The notes below the pieces were generated by a model. That model was not told where the DNA came from. It made no database searches and was given only the letters and a program-made list of their open reading frames with translations. Made by a program: the position numbers and the translations under genes. From Bacteroidia bacterium (lineage in GTDB: Bacteria > Bacteroidota > Bacteroidia > Flavobacteriales > Flavobacteriaceae), in contig JAUIGO010000018.1 in the NCBI GenBank assembly GCA_030429955.1, forward strand, positions 1 to 48,167: a stretch of DNA of 48,167 bases. The letters run 5' to 3'. Of the stretch, positions 7,580 through 16,749 are shown piece after piece. Numbering within the stretch: the first letter of the stretch is position 1; every line of letters starts with the position of its first letter.

Positions 7580-8860
7580 TTACCATTCATTAATTCGGTT
7601 AGAGTCTAGCTTTATAAAAACAAACAACAGTATTGTAAAGCCCCAAAGCCCTGAGCCACCATAACTAAAAAAAGGCAAGGGGATTCCTATGGTCGGAATT
7701 AAACCCATCACCATTCCAATATTTATCATAAAATGTAGGAACAGGATAGCTGCAACAGCATATCCATATACACGACTGAATTGCGACTTTTGTAATTCGG
7801 CAAGGTGTAAAATTCTAATGAGTAATAAAACAAACAAGATAACTACCATACTGCTGCCTAAAAATCCCCATTCTTCACCAACAGTGCTAAAAATGTAATC
7901 TGTATCTTGTTCTGGAACAAATTTACCGATGGTACGAGTGCCTTCCATAAATCCTTTTCCAGTAACACCTCCTGAACTTATTGCTTTTTCAGATTCATTT
8001 AAATTATATAAAATGGTACGTTTCATTTGCTCCAATTTTTCTGGGTCTTTTTCTAAACGTAACCAAAGACTAATTCTATCTTGTTGATGTGGTTGTAAAA
8101 TATTGCTGTAGAAAAAATGGACACCAAAACTAAAAGCAATACAAATAAGTGAGATAAATATTGGATTCAGAATAGTACCCTTTTTCTTTTTTATAAAAAA
8201 ATGATGTAAAAAAATTAGAATAGTCGCAATGATTGCTGTTGGCAATACTGAAAATTTGAGCGAGAGTACCGAAAGCACAACAATACTTAAAACCAATAAC
8301 AAGTAGATTTGTGGAATACCTTCACGATAAAACACAAAAAAGAATGCTGCATAAACGATAGTACTTCCAGCATCATTTTGAAGCAAAATTAAAAAAGCTG
8401 GAACAAAAATAATCAACGCTGTTTTTAGCTGATCCTTAACTGTTTTTATATTGGTTTGAAGGTCGCTTATGTACTTAGAAACAGCCAATGCAGTGGCAAA
8501 TTTGGCAAACTCACTTGGTTGTAAGGTAAAGCCTCCAATGCCATACCAAGAGGTGGCTCCATTTACTGTTTTTCCAAATATAAAAAGACCAATTAACGAG
8601 AGTATTGATGCCAAGTAAATGATGCTTGCAAAGCGTTCGTAAAATTTGGCTTCAATGCTTAATACAAGGATGATTAATGCAAATGTGAATAAAATGAAAA
8701 CCAATTGTTTTCCGTAACGTTGATCAATATCAAAATAGGAGGTAATCTCTCCTGAAGATGAAGCAGAAATAATATTGAGCCATCCAAAGCCAACTAACAA
8801 CAGGAAAAGTATAATAGTTATCCAATCGAATTTAAAACTTCGATTTCTGTTTAAACTCAT
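7580..8860 (-). CDS. rodA: RodA, SEDS peptidoglycan glycosyltransferase
   Basis: Integral membrane SEDS-family polymerase that builds glycan strands during cell elongation with its partner PBP2. At 426 aa with about ten hydrophobic segments it matches the family. Conserved pieces include NGATSWYGIGGFTLQPSEFAKF in the N-terminal half, QNDAGST, EQDTDYIFSTVGEEWGF and the C-terminal PFFSYGGSG. The start overlaps the end of mrdA by 4 nt (translational coupling). It is last in the mreBCD-mrdA-rodA operon. No terminator is visible before the convergent aminotransferase stop 3 nt away, so the two transcripts may overlap. Confidence 0.95.
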   Translation of the reverse strand: MSLNRNRSFKFDWITIILFLLLVGFGWLNIISASSSGEITSYFDIDQRYGKQLVFILFTFALIILVLSIEAKFYERFASIIYLASILSLIGLFIFGKTVNGATSWYGIGGFTLQPSEFAKFATALAVSKYISDLQTNIKTVKDQLKTALIIFVPAFLILLQNDAGSTIVYAAFFFVFYREGIPQIYLLLVLSIVVLSVLSLKFSVLPTAIIATILIFLHHFFIKKKKGTILNPIFISLICIAFSFGVHFFYSNILQPHQQDRISLWLRLEKDPEKLEQMKRTILYNLNESEKAISSGGVTGKGFMEGTRTIGKFVPEQDTDYIFSTVGEEWGFLGSSMVVILFVLLLIRILHLAELQKSQFSRVYGYAVAAILFLHFMINIGMVMGLIPTIGIPLPFFSYGGSGLWGFTILLFVFIKLDSNRINEW

Positions 8861-10797
8861 TTTAAAATAGTTTGTGATTGGTTAACTTCTAGCTTCTTTA
8901 AACGTTCATATTCCTCAACAAGCATTATTTTAGAGTTTGCATTTATCCCAAAAGGCTTTCCTGAGAATGGTTTGTCGTATTCATGTTCCAAAGTACGTTC
9001 CATAACCCATTGTTCTAAGTCGGTTCTTGTAATCGTACCTTTTATATATTTTTCAATCATTAAACTGGCGATACGTCCTGCAAAACGTGCTCCGAAATAA
9101 CCATTTTCAACCAGAACAGCAATAGCAATTTTTGGATTATCTTTTGGTGCAAAAGCAATAAAGATAGAGTGGTCTGTAAGCTGAGTTCTTACACCATCAA
9201 TTTTAGTAAAATTCTCAGCAGTACCAGTTTTACCACAAATTTCTATACCTGGAACTTGTAAAAAATGTGCTGTTCCTTTGTTATAAACATCAAATAAACC
9301 TTCAATTACTGGCTCAAAATGTCGTTTGTCAATTGTAGTTTGGTGTTTGGTTGTATATGCTGTATCAATTGTTTTTCCTTCAATAGATTTTATAATATGT
9401 GGTGTGTAATAAAAACCTCTGTTTGCAATAGCAGCTGTCATATTTGCAAGCTGAATTGGAGTGACTAAAACTTCCCCTTGACCAATGGCATTTGATAAAG
9501 TTGTGGTTGCTTGCCATCTAAAATCTGGATACCATTTATCATAATATGCTCCATCTGGAATATTCCCTTTTTTACCTATGGTAAGATCATAACCTAAATA
9601 ATCACCAAGACCAAAACTTTTTATATGACTGCTCCAAACATCCATAGCGTGAGATGCATCATCGTATTTTTCAATGGTTTTTCTATAAGCAGTTGCAAAA
9701 TAAGCATTGCAGGATTGGGCAATACCTGAGTTTAAATTTCTTACACCACCTCCACAGTGGCATGCCATTTTACGTCCATTTCGTCCATAAACATAGCCAT
9801 GTTGACAAGTTACTGTTGTATTAATATCTAGTACACCTTCCTGTAAAGCAGTCAATGCAACTAATGATTTAAAAGGTGAACCAGGCTCATGCATACGCAA
9901 TAAGCCTTTGTCAATTAAAGGTAAGTGAATAGAGTCATTATGAAGCTTTGTGTAGTTTTTAGAACGTTCTCTGCCAACCAATAAATTCGGATTGTATGAA
10001 GGCGCAGAAACCAAACTTAATATTTCGCCTGTACTTGGTTCAATAGCGACAATGCCTCCAACTTTATTTTGCATCAAAAGCTCGCCATAAGCCTGTAATT
10101 GTGCGTCAATAGAAACTGTAACGTCGTGGCCAGCGATTGGTATGGTGTCAAATATCCCATCTTTGTAAGGGCCAATATCTCTATTAAATCTATCTTTTTG
10201 TATGAATTTTACACCTTTGACGCCTCTTAAATCTTTTTCATAAGAAGTTTCAATGCCTTGTTTCCCAATAAGGTCTCCCATTTGGTAGTAGGAATCAGCA
10301 TCTATTTCACTTTGGTTGGCTTCAGCAATAAAACCTAAAACGTTGGCTCCAATGGTTGTTTGATAATCTCTTAGTGAACGTTTTTGAATATAAAACCCTT
10401 TATACTTTCGCATTTTCTCTTGAAGCGCAGCGTAGTCAGCTTTTGATAATTGCGGCACAAAAGGAGAAGGTAATCTTGGTGAGTAAGTATAAGCTCTTTT
10501 AAACTTGGTTTTAAAATCTTCTTTAGTGATTTTTAATAACGAGCAAAACTCCAAAGTATCTAAGGGTTCAACTTCTCTTGGTATAATCATTACATCATAC
10601 GATGGTTGATTGGCCACCAGCAGCTCACCATTTCTATCATACACATAACCTCGTTTTGGGTAATCAAATACTTTTCGGATTGCATTATCTTCATAGAGAC
10701 TGTAGGTTTTACTATTATAGACTTGTAGATAGAACAATCTTCCTATAAATGTAAAACCAACTAATATAATGATTGAAAAAAGTAATAGTTTTCTCAT
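8857..10797 (-). CDS. mrdA: Penicillin-binding protein 2, elongation transpeptidase
   Basis: Class B PBP that cross-links peptidoglycan in the elongasome with RodA. One N-terminal membrane helix (about residues 4-25) is followed by the dimerisation domain, including RGYVYDRNGELLVANQPSYD, and the transpeptidase domain. The three active-site motifs are S307-P-F-K310 (SxxK), S362-C-N364 (SxN) and K523-T-G525 (KTG). At 646 aa it is normal length. It overlaps mreD by 4 nt upstream and rodA by 4 nt downstream. An unusual Cys-x-Cys (MACHCGGG, near residues 346-348) precedes the SxN motif. Confidence 0.96.
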   Translation of the reverse strand: MRKLLLFSIIILVGFTFIGRLFYLQVYNSKTYSLYEDNAIRKVFDYPKRGYVYDRNGELLVANQPSYDVMIIPREVEPLDTLEFCSLLKITKEDFKTKFKRAYTYSPRLPSPFVPQLSKADYAALQEKMRKYKGFYIQKRSLRDYQTTIGANVLGFIAEANQSEIDADSYYQMGDLIGKQGIETSYEKDLRGVKGVKFIQKDRFNRDIGPYKDGIFDTIPIAGHDVTVSIDAQLQAYGELLMQNKVGGIVAIEPSTGEILSLVSAPSYNPNLLVGRERSKNYTKLHNDSIHLPLIDKGLLRMHEPGSPFKSLVALTALQEGVLDINTTVTCQHGYVYGRNGRKMACHCGGGVRNLNSGIAQSCNAYFATAYRKTIEKYDDASHAMDVWSSHIKSFGLGDYLGYDLTIGKKGNIPDGAYYDKWYPDFRWQATTTLSNAIGQGEVLVTPIQLANMTAAIANRGFYYTPHIIKSIEGKTIDTAYTTKHQTTIDKRHFEPVIEGLFDVYNKGTAHFLQVPGIEICGKTGTAENFTKIDGVRTQLTDHSIFIAFAPKDNPKIAIAVLVENGYFGARFAGRIASLMIEKYIKGTITRTDLEQWVMERTLEHEYDKPFSGKPFGINANSKIMLVEEYERLKKLEVNQSQTILK

Positions 10798-11300
10798 TTT
10801 CTTCTACTACTAAATAAAACAGTTATTAAAAGGCAAAGTAATATGGTAAAGATACCTGAGAATAACGTTTTTGTCAAGATTAAAAGTATTTTTGATGTGT
10901 TAAAAATTTCTAGGCTAAAAAGCAGCAAATGATGAATCAGTGTTATAATTGCAAAATAACTAAGGCGTTGACCAAATTCCATACTACTGAATTTGATGGT
11001 TTGATGCTCATAAATCATTCCAAACGAAAACTTCAACATTAAAGGGCGAACATAGGCAATGGTTACACATGCAGCTGCGTGAACGCCTCCTGAATCTAAA
11101 AACAGATCTACACTCAAACCTAATAAAAAGCTCAGAAAAATAAATAACATCCTATTGTTTTTTACTGGAAATAGAATGATAAATAAAATATATATATAAG
11201 GGTTTATATGACCTAAAAAATTAATATTGTTAAGCACCAAAGACTGTACGAGAACAAGTACTATAAAACGAACAATATTTGTGGTTACAACACTATTCAT
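10794..11300 (-). CDS. mreD: Rod shape-determining protein MreD
   Basis: Small integral membrane protein of the elongasome. At 168 aa it has about five hydrophobic segments, and the family-like stretch GLSVDLFLDSGGVHAAACV lies near residues 60-78. The call rests on topology, size and position between mreC and mrdA, as primary sequence is poorly conserved in MreD. It overlaps mreC by 8 nt and mrdA by 4 nt. Confidence 0.9.
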   Translation of the reverse strand: MNSVVTTNIVRFIVLVLVQSLVLNNINFLGHINPYIYILFIILFPVKNNRMLFIFLSFLLGLSVDLFLDSGGVHAAACVTIAYVRPLMLKFSFGMIYEHQTIKFSSMEFGQRLSYFAIITLIHHLLLFSLEIFNTSKILLILTKTLFSGIFTILLCLLITVLFSSRRK

Positions 11301-12111
11301 TTAAATTATTCAGTTTAGAAATTTCAGCAGCATCTCTGTTTTTTATGATGTAAACATGACCAATACTTGTCATATCATTGAAAAGAGAAACTTCAACATT
11401 GTAGTAATTTTCAGTTTGATCTAGCTTAAAAGACTCAACGGAACCAATTGGAATCCCTTTAGGAAAAATGGTTGATAATCCTCCAGTAATTACAGAATCT
11501 CCCACTTTTATTGGTGCTTGTTTAGGAATGTCAATGAGTTGAACAATTTGTGGTGAAACTCCATTCCATCTCAGAGAACCAAAGTGATCTGAGTTTTTTA
11601 GTTGAGCATTAACCCTTGAGGTTGAATTTAATATTGATAAAACTCTAGCGTATTTATTAGAGGTGTTATCTATAATACCAACAATACCTTTAGATGTTAT
11701 AACGCCAAAATCTTCTTCAATGCTATCACGTTTGCCTTTATTGATGGTTAAATAATTATTGGTTGCAGAATAGCTATTCTTATAAACTTGGGCAGCTATG
11801 AGCTTAAATTGATTGTTCAATGATGAATCTAAGCTAAAGTTTTCTTTCAATTCATTCTTTTCGTTAAAAAGTATAGATTTTAATCTGTTGTTTTCTTCAA
11901 GAAGTTTCTGATTTTCTTCTTTTAAGTTGAAGTATTGATTGATATTATTTACAGACTCGTAAATGCCTCCAGTTAAAAAATTTGCCGAATTAATAAACTT
12001 ACTTCTATGATAAGAATGCGATTGAATTGTAAAAAATAAAGACAAACAAAAGAGCAACAAAAACAAAAGAAAAGATTTGTTTCTGATTAAAAAATTAATG
12101 ATTTGTTGCAT
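11293..12111 (-). CDS. mreC: Rod shape-determining protein MreC
   Basis: Bitopic scaffold linking MreB to periplasmic PBP2. One N-terminal membrane helix (about residues 11-30) is followed by a coiled coil (about 58-95, NLKEENQKLLEENNRLKSIL) and the two beta domains with GIVGIIDNTSNKYARVLSILN and GDSVITGGLSTIFPKGIPIG. At 272 aa it is typical. It starts 14 nt after mreB and overlaps mreD. Confidence 0.95.
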   Translation of the reverse strand: MQQIINFLIRNKSFLLFLLLFCLSLFFTIQSHSYHRSKFINSANFLTGGIYESVNNINQYFNLKEENQKLLEENNRLKSILFNEKNELKENFSLDSSLNNQFKLIAAQVYKNSYSATNNYLTINKGKRDSIEEDFGVITSKGIVGIIDNTSNKYARVLSILNSTSRVNAQLKNSDHFGSLRWNGVSPQIVQLIDIPKQAPIKVGDSVITGGLSTIFPKGIPIGSVESFKLDQTENYYNVEVSLFNDMTSIGHVYIIKNRDAAEISKLNNLNE

Positions 12112-12125
12112 TACTTAAGGTGTTG

Positions 12126-13154
12126 CTATTTTATCAGTACACTTTTATATTTTGGAAGGTTTTTAAGTACAATTCCAGTACCTCTTACTACAGCTCTTAA
12201 AGGATCTTCGGCTATATAAACAGGTAAATCTGTTTTTTGTGATAAACGTTTGTCCAGACCTCGAAGCATCGATCCTCCACCAGCTAAATAAATTCCAGTG
12301 TTGTAAATGTCTGCAGCTAATTCTGGAGGTGTTTGAGATAAAGTTTCCATAACAGAATCTTCTATTCTTAAAATGGATTTATCCAGTGCTTTGGCAATTT
12401 CACGATATGATATTTGAACTTGCTTAGGTTTTCCAGTCAATAAATCACGTCCTTGAACGCTCATGTCTTCTGGTGGCAAATCTAAATCTTCAGTTGCTGC
12501 ACCAATTTGAATTTTAATTTTTTCAGCTGTTCTGTCTCCAACATAAAGGTTATGCTGTGTTCGCATGTAATAAATAATATCATTGGTAAACACATCACCT
12601 GCAACTTTAACCGATTTATCACAAACAATTCCGCCAAGAGCAATTACTGCAATTTCAGTTGTTCCTCCACCTATATCAACAATCATGTTTCCTTTAGGTT
12701 GCATGATGTCAACACCAATACCAATAGCTGCTGCCATTGGCTCATGAATCAGATAAACTTCTTTACCGTTTACACGCTCACAAGACTCTTTTACAGCACG
12801 CATTTCAACTTCTGTAATTCCTGAAGGAATACAAACCACCATGCGAAGCGCAGGAGCAAACATTTTTTTCTTTAAAGCAGGTATGTTTTTAATGAACATG
12901 CTTATCATTTGCTCAGAAGCATCAAAGTCTGCAATAACACCATCTTTTAATGGACGTATCGTTTTTATGTTTTCATGTGTTTTTCCTTGCATTAAGTTGG
13001 CTTCTTTACCAACTGCAATTATTTTTCCTGAAATTCGGTCTCTTGCTACTATTGATGGACTGTCAACAACTACTTTGTCGTTGTGAATGATGAGTGTGTT
13101 TGCGGTTCCTAAATCTATTGCAATTTCTTCGGTTAAGAAATCAAAAAATCCCAT
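12126..13154 (-). CDS. mreB: Rod shape-determining protein MreB (actin homologue)
   Basis: Membrane-associated actin-like ATPase that directs lateral wall synthesis. Phosphate-1 motif IAIDLGTANTLI (about residues 11-22), phosphate-2 MIVDIGGGTTEIAVIALGG and adenosine motif YLAGGGSMLRGLDKRL are all present. The N-terminus MGFFDFLTEEI may act as an amphipathic membrane anchor. At 342 aa it is full length. It is first in the mre-mrd operon; purH lies 124 nt upstream on the same strand, so a separate promoter in that gap is likely, though no clear TAnnTTTG box was found there. Confidence 0.97.
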   Translation of the reverse strand: MGFFDFLTEEIAIDLGTANTLIIHNDKVVVDSPSIVARDRISGKIIAVGKEANLMQGKTHENIKTIRPLKDGVIADFDASEQMISMFIKNIPALKKKMFAPALRMVVCIPSGITEVEMRAVKESCERVNGKEVYLIHEPMAAAIGIGVDIMQPKGNMIVDIGGGTTEIAVIALGGIVCDKSVKVAGDVFTNDIIYYMRTQHNLYVGDRTAEKIKIQIGAATEDLDLPPEDMSVQGRDLLTGKPKQVQISYREIAKALDKSILRIEDSVMETLSQTPPELAADIYNTGIYLAGGGSMLRGLDKRLSQKTDLPVYIAEDPLRAVVRGTGIVLKNLPKYKSVLIK

Positions 13155-13278
13155 GTGCTATCGTAAATTATTTGAGGGTTGTTAATATTAAATTCTGACT
13201 GTTTGTAAATGTAATAAAATATACGTTATTATTAGAGAAACAGACTTCTAAAAAACCGACTTTATTTTTTACTGAATT

Positions 13279-14811
13279 TTAATGCTTGAAATGACGAGTT
13301 CCTGTCATGACCATTGCCATATTGTTTTCATTACAATAATCAATACTCAATTGGTCTTTTATAGAACCTCCTGGTTGAATCACAGCTGTAATTCCTGCAT
13401 TATTAGCTATTTCAACACAATCAGGAAATGGGAAAAACGCATCACTAGCCATCACAGCACCTTTTAAATCAAAATTAAACGATTGTGCTTTGTGAATGGC
13501 TTGATTTAAAGCATCAACACGACTTGTTTGTCCAGTACCACTTGCACATAACTGCTTGTTTTTTGCAAGAACAATGGTATTTGACTTGGTATGCTTGCAT
13601 AGTTTTGAAGCGAACAACAGGTCTTCTATCTCAGAAGGAGAAGGTTGTTTGTTTGTTGCATAAGTTAAATCTTCAAGGCTATCGGTTTTATTGTCCCTAA
13701 ATTGAACCAAGGCACCATTTAAGCAAGATCTCGTTGTTGTTTTTGGTAATTCAATATCTTTTTGAACTAATAGAATCCTGTTCTTTTTGCCTTTAAGAAT
13801 GTCTAAAGCTTCATCTGAAAAAGAAGGTGCAATCACAACTTCACAGAACAATTGATGAATCTCATTTGCTGTGGCTACATCAATTTCTGAGTTGCTAATT
13901 AAAATACCTCCAAAAGCCGAAACAGGATCTCCAGCTAAGGCATCAACATAGGCTTGATGAATGGTATCTCTTTGTGCCAAACCACAAGCGTTATTGTGTT
14001 TTAGTATAGCAAACGTTGGTGCTTCGCCTTTAAATTCGTTCATTAAATTTACTGCAGCATCAACATCTAAAAGGTTGTTATAGCTTAATTCTTTGCCGTG
14101 AAGTTTGTCAAACATCGCTTCAAAATCGCCAAAGAAAAATCCTCTTTGATGCGGATTTTCACCATAACGCAACACTTGACCTTTGGTCTCACTAAACTTT
14201 AATGATGCAATTTCATGGTTTTTATTAAAATAATTAAAAATATTAGTATCATAATGCGACGATACATTAAACGATTTTGCCGCAAAACGTTTTCTATCAG
14301 CTTCAGTGGTCGAACCGTTGTTCTCTGAAATCAAATCCAAAAATTCTTGGTAATCGTCTACTGAAGAGACACAAATAACATCGTTAAAATTTTTGGCAGC
14401 AGCACGAATTAAAGAAATACCACCAATGTCAATTTTTTCAATAATATCTTGATTGCTTGCTCCTGAAGCTACTGTTTTTTCAAAAGGATACAAATCTACA
14501 ATCACACAATCAATTTGCGGAATATCAAATTCTGCTAATTCTGCAACGTCTTGAGCATTGTCTTGACGATTTAAAATACCACCAAATATTTTTGGATGTA
14601 AGGTTTTTACACGACCTCCAAGAATGGAAGGATAGGAGGTGATGTCTTCGGCTGGAACCACGTTGATGCCTAAGTCGTTAATGAATTTTTGCGTGCCACC
14701 AGTAGAGTAAATGGTAACACCTTGCTCGTTTAATTTTTGTACAATTGGTGCTAAACCGTCTTTGCTAAAAACGGAAATCAGTGCAGATTTTATGGTTTTG
14801 TTGTTGCTCAT
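13279..14811 (-). CDS. purH: Bifunctional AICAR formyltransferase / IMP cyclohydrolase
   Basis: Performs the last two steps of de novo purine synthesis, from AICAR to IMP. The N-terminal MGS-like cyclohydrolase domain (about residues 1-190) shows ALISVFSKDGL, YSTGGTQKFI and GGRVKTLHPKIFGGIL. The C-terminal formyltransferase domain carries RYGENPHQ and the catalytic Lys-His in ILKHNNACGLA, and ends GGSIKDQLSIDYCNENNMAMVMTG. At 510 aa it is full length. A -7-like TATTTTTG lies at 14841-14834 on this strand. Confidence 0.97.
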   Translation of the reverse strand: MSNNKTIKSALISVFSKDGLAPIVQKLNEQGVTIYSTGGTQKFINDLGINVVPAEDITSYPSILGGRVKTLHPKIFGGILNRQDNAQDVAELAEFDIPQIDCVIVDLYPFEKTVASGASNQDIIEKIDIGGISLIRAAAKNFNDVICVSSVDDYQEFLDLISENNGSTTEADRKRFAAKSFNVSSHYDTNIFNYFNKNHEIASLKFSETKGQVLRYGENPHQRGFFFGDFEAMFDKLHGKELSYNNLLDVDAAVNLMNEFKGEAPTFAILKHNNACGLAQRDTIHQAYVDALAGDPVSAFGGILISNSEIDVATANEIHQLFCEVVIAPSFSDEALDILKGKKNRILLVQKDIELPKTTTRSCLNGALVQFRDNKTDSLEDLTYATNKQPSPSEIEDLLFASKLCKHTKSNTIVLAKNKQLCASGTGQTSRVDALNQAIHKAQSFNFDLKGAVMASDAFFPFPDCVEIANNAGITAVIQPGGSIKDQLSIDYCNENNMAMVMTGTRHFKH

Positions 14812-14833
14812 TATAGATGTATTAATAAGCCAT

Positions 14834-14841
14834 CAAAAATA
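14834..14841 (-). promoter_or_regulatory. Candidate -7 box for purH
   Basis: The minus strand reads TATTTTTG, a match to the Bacteroidota -7 consensus TAnnTTTG, 22 nt upstream of the purH ATG. No convincing -33 TTTG was found. Confidence 0.4.
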
Positions 14842-14900
14842 AGCAATTTGCAAGCGTTTTTTATTGAAAATGTCTTGGACTTTTTAACTAAAAAGAGGAG

Positions 14901-14929
14901 TTGTTAACAAGCTTAAAATTTTAGCTTTG
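14901..14929 (+). promoter_or_regulatory. Promoter of the small membrane protein gene
   Basis: TTG (14901-14903), an 18-nt spacer and TAGCTTTG (14922-14929) match TTG-N17-23-TAnnTTTG of Flavobacterium. The ATG at 14934 is only 4 nt past the box, which predicts a nearly leaderless mRNA. Confidence 0.6.
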
Positions 14930-14933
14930 TAGT

Positions 14934-15176
14934 ATGAAGAAAGCATTATTGATTTTATTATTAGTGATATTAATTTTTATCACATTTATGTTTTTATCAG
15001 ATTCGGCTCAAGTCTGGGGAATTAATAAGACTGTTGGTTGGGCTTGGGATATATCTAGCTTTGTTTGGTGGATTGGAATTGTTCTAGGTATTCTAGTTCT
15101 AATAGCCTTATTGATAGGGCTTTATTGTTTGTTTAGAATTTTATATAAGATTATTTTAAAAAGGAATAGGAATTAG
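14934..15176 (+). CDS. Small two-helix membrane protein, unknown function
   Basis: 80 aa with two hydrophobic segments (about residues 4-21 and 43-70), a Trp-rich linker (VWGINKTVGWAWDISSFVWW) and a basic tail KIILKRNRN, which suggests both termini in the cytoplasm. It has its own good promoter. It converges with the GAF-domain gene and overlaps it by 4 nt at the stop codons. The family was not recognised. Confidence 0.65.
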   Translation: MKKALLILLLVILIFITFMFLSDSAQVWGINKTVGWAWDISSFVWWIGIVLGILVLIALLIGLYCLFRILYKIILKRNRN

Positions 15177-15631
15177 AGTAAAATCCGAGCAACCTCTTTA
15201 CACACAAACTCCAAAAAGCGTTCGTCTGCTTCAGTAAAAGGGTCAGGAGTGTTAGAGTCAATATCTATTTGCCCAATATTTTCACCATTCACAAAAATAG
15301 GAATCACAATTTCAGCTTTTACAGTAATGCTACAAGCAATATAATTGTCTTGAGCTGCAACATCTGGCACCACAAAATTTTGATTGCTTACAGCAACTTG
15401 TCCGCAAATGCCTTTTCCAAAAGGAATAATGGTATGGTCTGTTGGCTCACCAACATAAGGGCCAAGTTTTAGCTCTTCTTTGTTGCCATTTCTAAAATAA
15501 AACCCAACCCAATTGTAATAATCTACATGAGATTCTAACAATTTGCAGATGTTAAGCAAACGATTTTCAATAGTTTCACTTGCATTTGTTACAATTTCGG
15601 TTACTTTTGGTTTTAAGATATCTAAGTTCAT
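15173..15631 (-). CDS. GAF-domain protein, free methionine-R-sulfoxide reductase-like
   Basis: A single 152-aa cytoplasmic GAF domain of the YebR/MsrC (fRMsr) type, which reduces free Met-R-sulfoxide. WVGFYFRNGNKEELKLGPYVG, PFGKGICGQVAV and NYIACSITVKAEIVIPI align by eye with that family. C76 and C100 match two of the three family cysteines; the position of the third (in a PAC motif about ten residues earlier) reads EPT here. D123/D125 in QIDIDSNTPDPFTEAD are also kept. Activity with two cysteines is plausible, but a ligand-binding GAF role cannot be excluded. Divergent from xrtF. Confidence 0.8.
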   Translation of the reverse strand: MNLDILKPKVTEIVTNASETIENRLLNICKLLESHVDYYNWVGFYFRNGNKEELKLGPYVGEPTDHTIIPFGKGICGQVAVSNQNFVVPDVAAQDNYIACSITVKAEIVIPIFVNGENIGQIDIDSNTPDPFTEADERFLEFVCKEVARILL

Positions 15632-15721
15632 GTGTTGAAAATTTTGGTAAAAGTAGTTAAATAACTAAAATTTAAACAACTTAGTTTCTATAATTTTAAG
15701 TTGAAATTATTCCCAAAGTAA

Positions 15722-16273
15722 TTGAAAGAACTAATTATAAAATACAAGTCGGTAATTAAGTTTATCCTGACGTTTTTGCTCACTTATGCAGTGCTTTCGG
15801 TTGCCTATAAATTTTACTTAGATTTTTCAACTGGAGCCAATTATTATCCTGATTATTTCACCAATTTAGTGGCAAGACAAAGTGAAACACTGTTTGAAGT
15901 TTTGGGCTATAATGCTGAAGTGGTTAAGCATGCCAACGAAGCTTCAATGAAAATAATCATTGAAAACAAATTTGTGGCTAGAGTGGTAGAGGGTTGTAAT
16001 TCAATCAGTATCATTATCCTTTTTATTTCATTCGTTATTGCCTTTGCTGATACCTTTAAGGCAACAATAATATATATTCTGGCAGGAAGTGTTCTAATTT
16101 ACATTGTGAACTTGATAAGAATTGTGATTTTATCTATAGGATTGTACCATTATCCTTGGCGACGCGATATTTTGCACACCATTATTTTTCCATTGATCAT
16201 TTACGGCATGGTGTTTTTATTGTGGATGCTTTGGGTGAGGCGATACGCTAAAATTCATAAACAAAATGAGTAA
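15722..16273 (+). CDS. xrtF: Exosortase family protein XrtF
   Basis: Polytopic membrane transpeptidase-like protein (183 aa) of the exosortase/archaeosortase family, the Flavobacteriia-specific XrtF type. The catalytic triad is visible: C92 in VVEGCNSISI, R133 in NLIRIVIL and H152 in ILHTIIFP, each near a membrane helix. The start must be TTG at 15722: an in-frame TAA immediately precedes it and the first in-frame ATG is at residue 76, after the first helix. It overlaps the next gene by 8 nt. In general knowledge XrtF processes proteins with a C-terminal sorting tail; no such substrate is visible in this window. Confidence 0.9.
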   Translation: MKELIIKYKSVIKFILTFLLTYAVLSVAYKFYLDFSTGANYYPDYFTNLVARQSETLFEVLGYNAEVVKHANEASMKIIIENKFVARVVEGCNSISIIILFISFVIAFADTFKATIIYILAGSVLIYIVNLIRIVILSIGLYHYPWRRDILHTIIFPLIIYGMVFLLWMLWVRRYAKIHKQNE

Positions 16274-16694
16274 AACGGTTCGATACATAACGCTAATCAT
16301 ACTGTTTGGACTATTAGTCCTCATTCGGTTTTTTGAAGATGTTTTGTTTTACGATCCTTACTTATTGTTTTTTGAAAATGACTATTTATACATTGATTCA
16401 CCAAGACGAGAAACTTTAAAACTTGTATTATTTACCACTTTGAGATTTTTGTTGAATTCAGGTATCTCGCTCGGAATTTTATACTTGATTTTTAGAGACA
16501 AAAGCGTTATTAAATTTGCTGGTTTGATCTATATCTTTGCTTATGTCTTTTTGCTAGCTGCATTTTTATACTTTGTAATTAACCCAAGACAAGAAGATTA
16601 TTACTTGTTCTTTAATATTAGAAGGTTTCTGATTCAGCCACTAATTTTAGTGGTTTTACTTCCAGCTTTTTATTACAGTAAAATAAAACGTTAG
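16266..16694 (+). CDS. Exosortase F-associated membrane protein
   Basis: 142 aa with about four hydrophobic segments and the polar loop FFENDYLYIDSPRRETLKL between the first two. Its position, overlapping xrtF by 8 nt, and its topology match the small protein that accompanies XrtF in Flavobacteriaceae (exosortase F system-associated). No catalytic motif is visible. Translational coupling to xrtF suggests a stable membrane complex. Confidence 0.85.
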   Translation: MSKTVRYITLIILFGLLVLIRFFEDVLFYDPYLLFFENDYLYIDSPRRETLKLVLFTTLRFLLNSGISLGILYLIFRDKSVIKFAGLIYIFAYVFLLAAFLYFVINPRQEDYYLFFNIRRFLIQPLILVVLLPAFYYSKIKR

Positions 16695-16737
16695 TGTTAA
16701 TAATTTACAAAAAATCAAGGCTTATTTTAAGTTTTAC

Positions 16738-16745
16738 TATCTTTG
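16738..16745 (+). promoter_or_regulatory. Candidate -7 box for the metal cassette
   Basis: TATCTTTG matches TAnnTTTG and lies 4 nt before the GTG at 16750. It would separate transcription of the metal cassette from xrtF. No clear -33 TTTG was found. Confidence 0.45.
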
Positions 16746-16749
16746 CATC

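Noticed and set aside
12507-13086. Plus-strand ORFs opposite mreB
   Set aside because: They are antisense shadows of mreB without motifs or a promoter.
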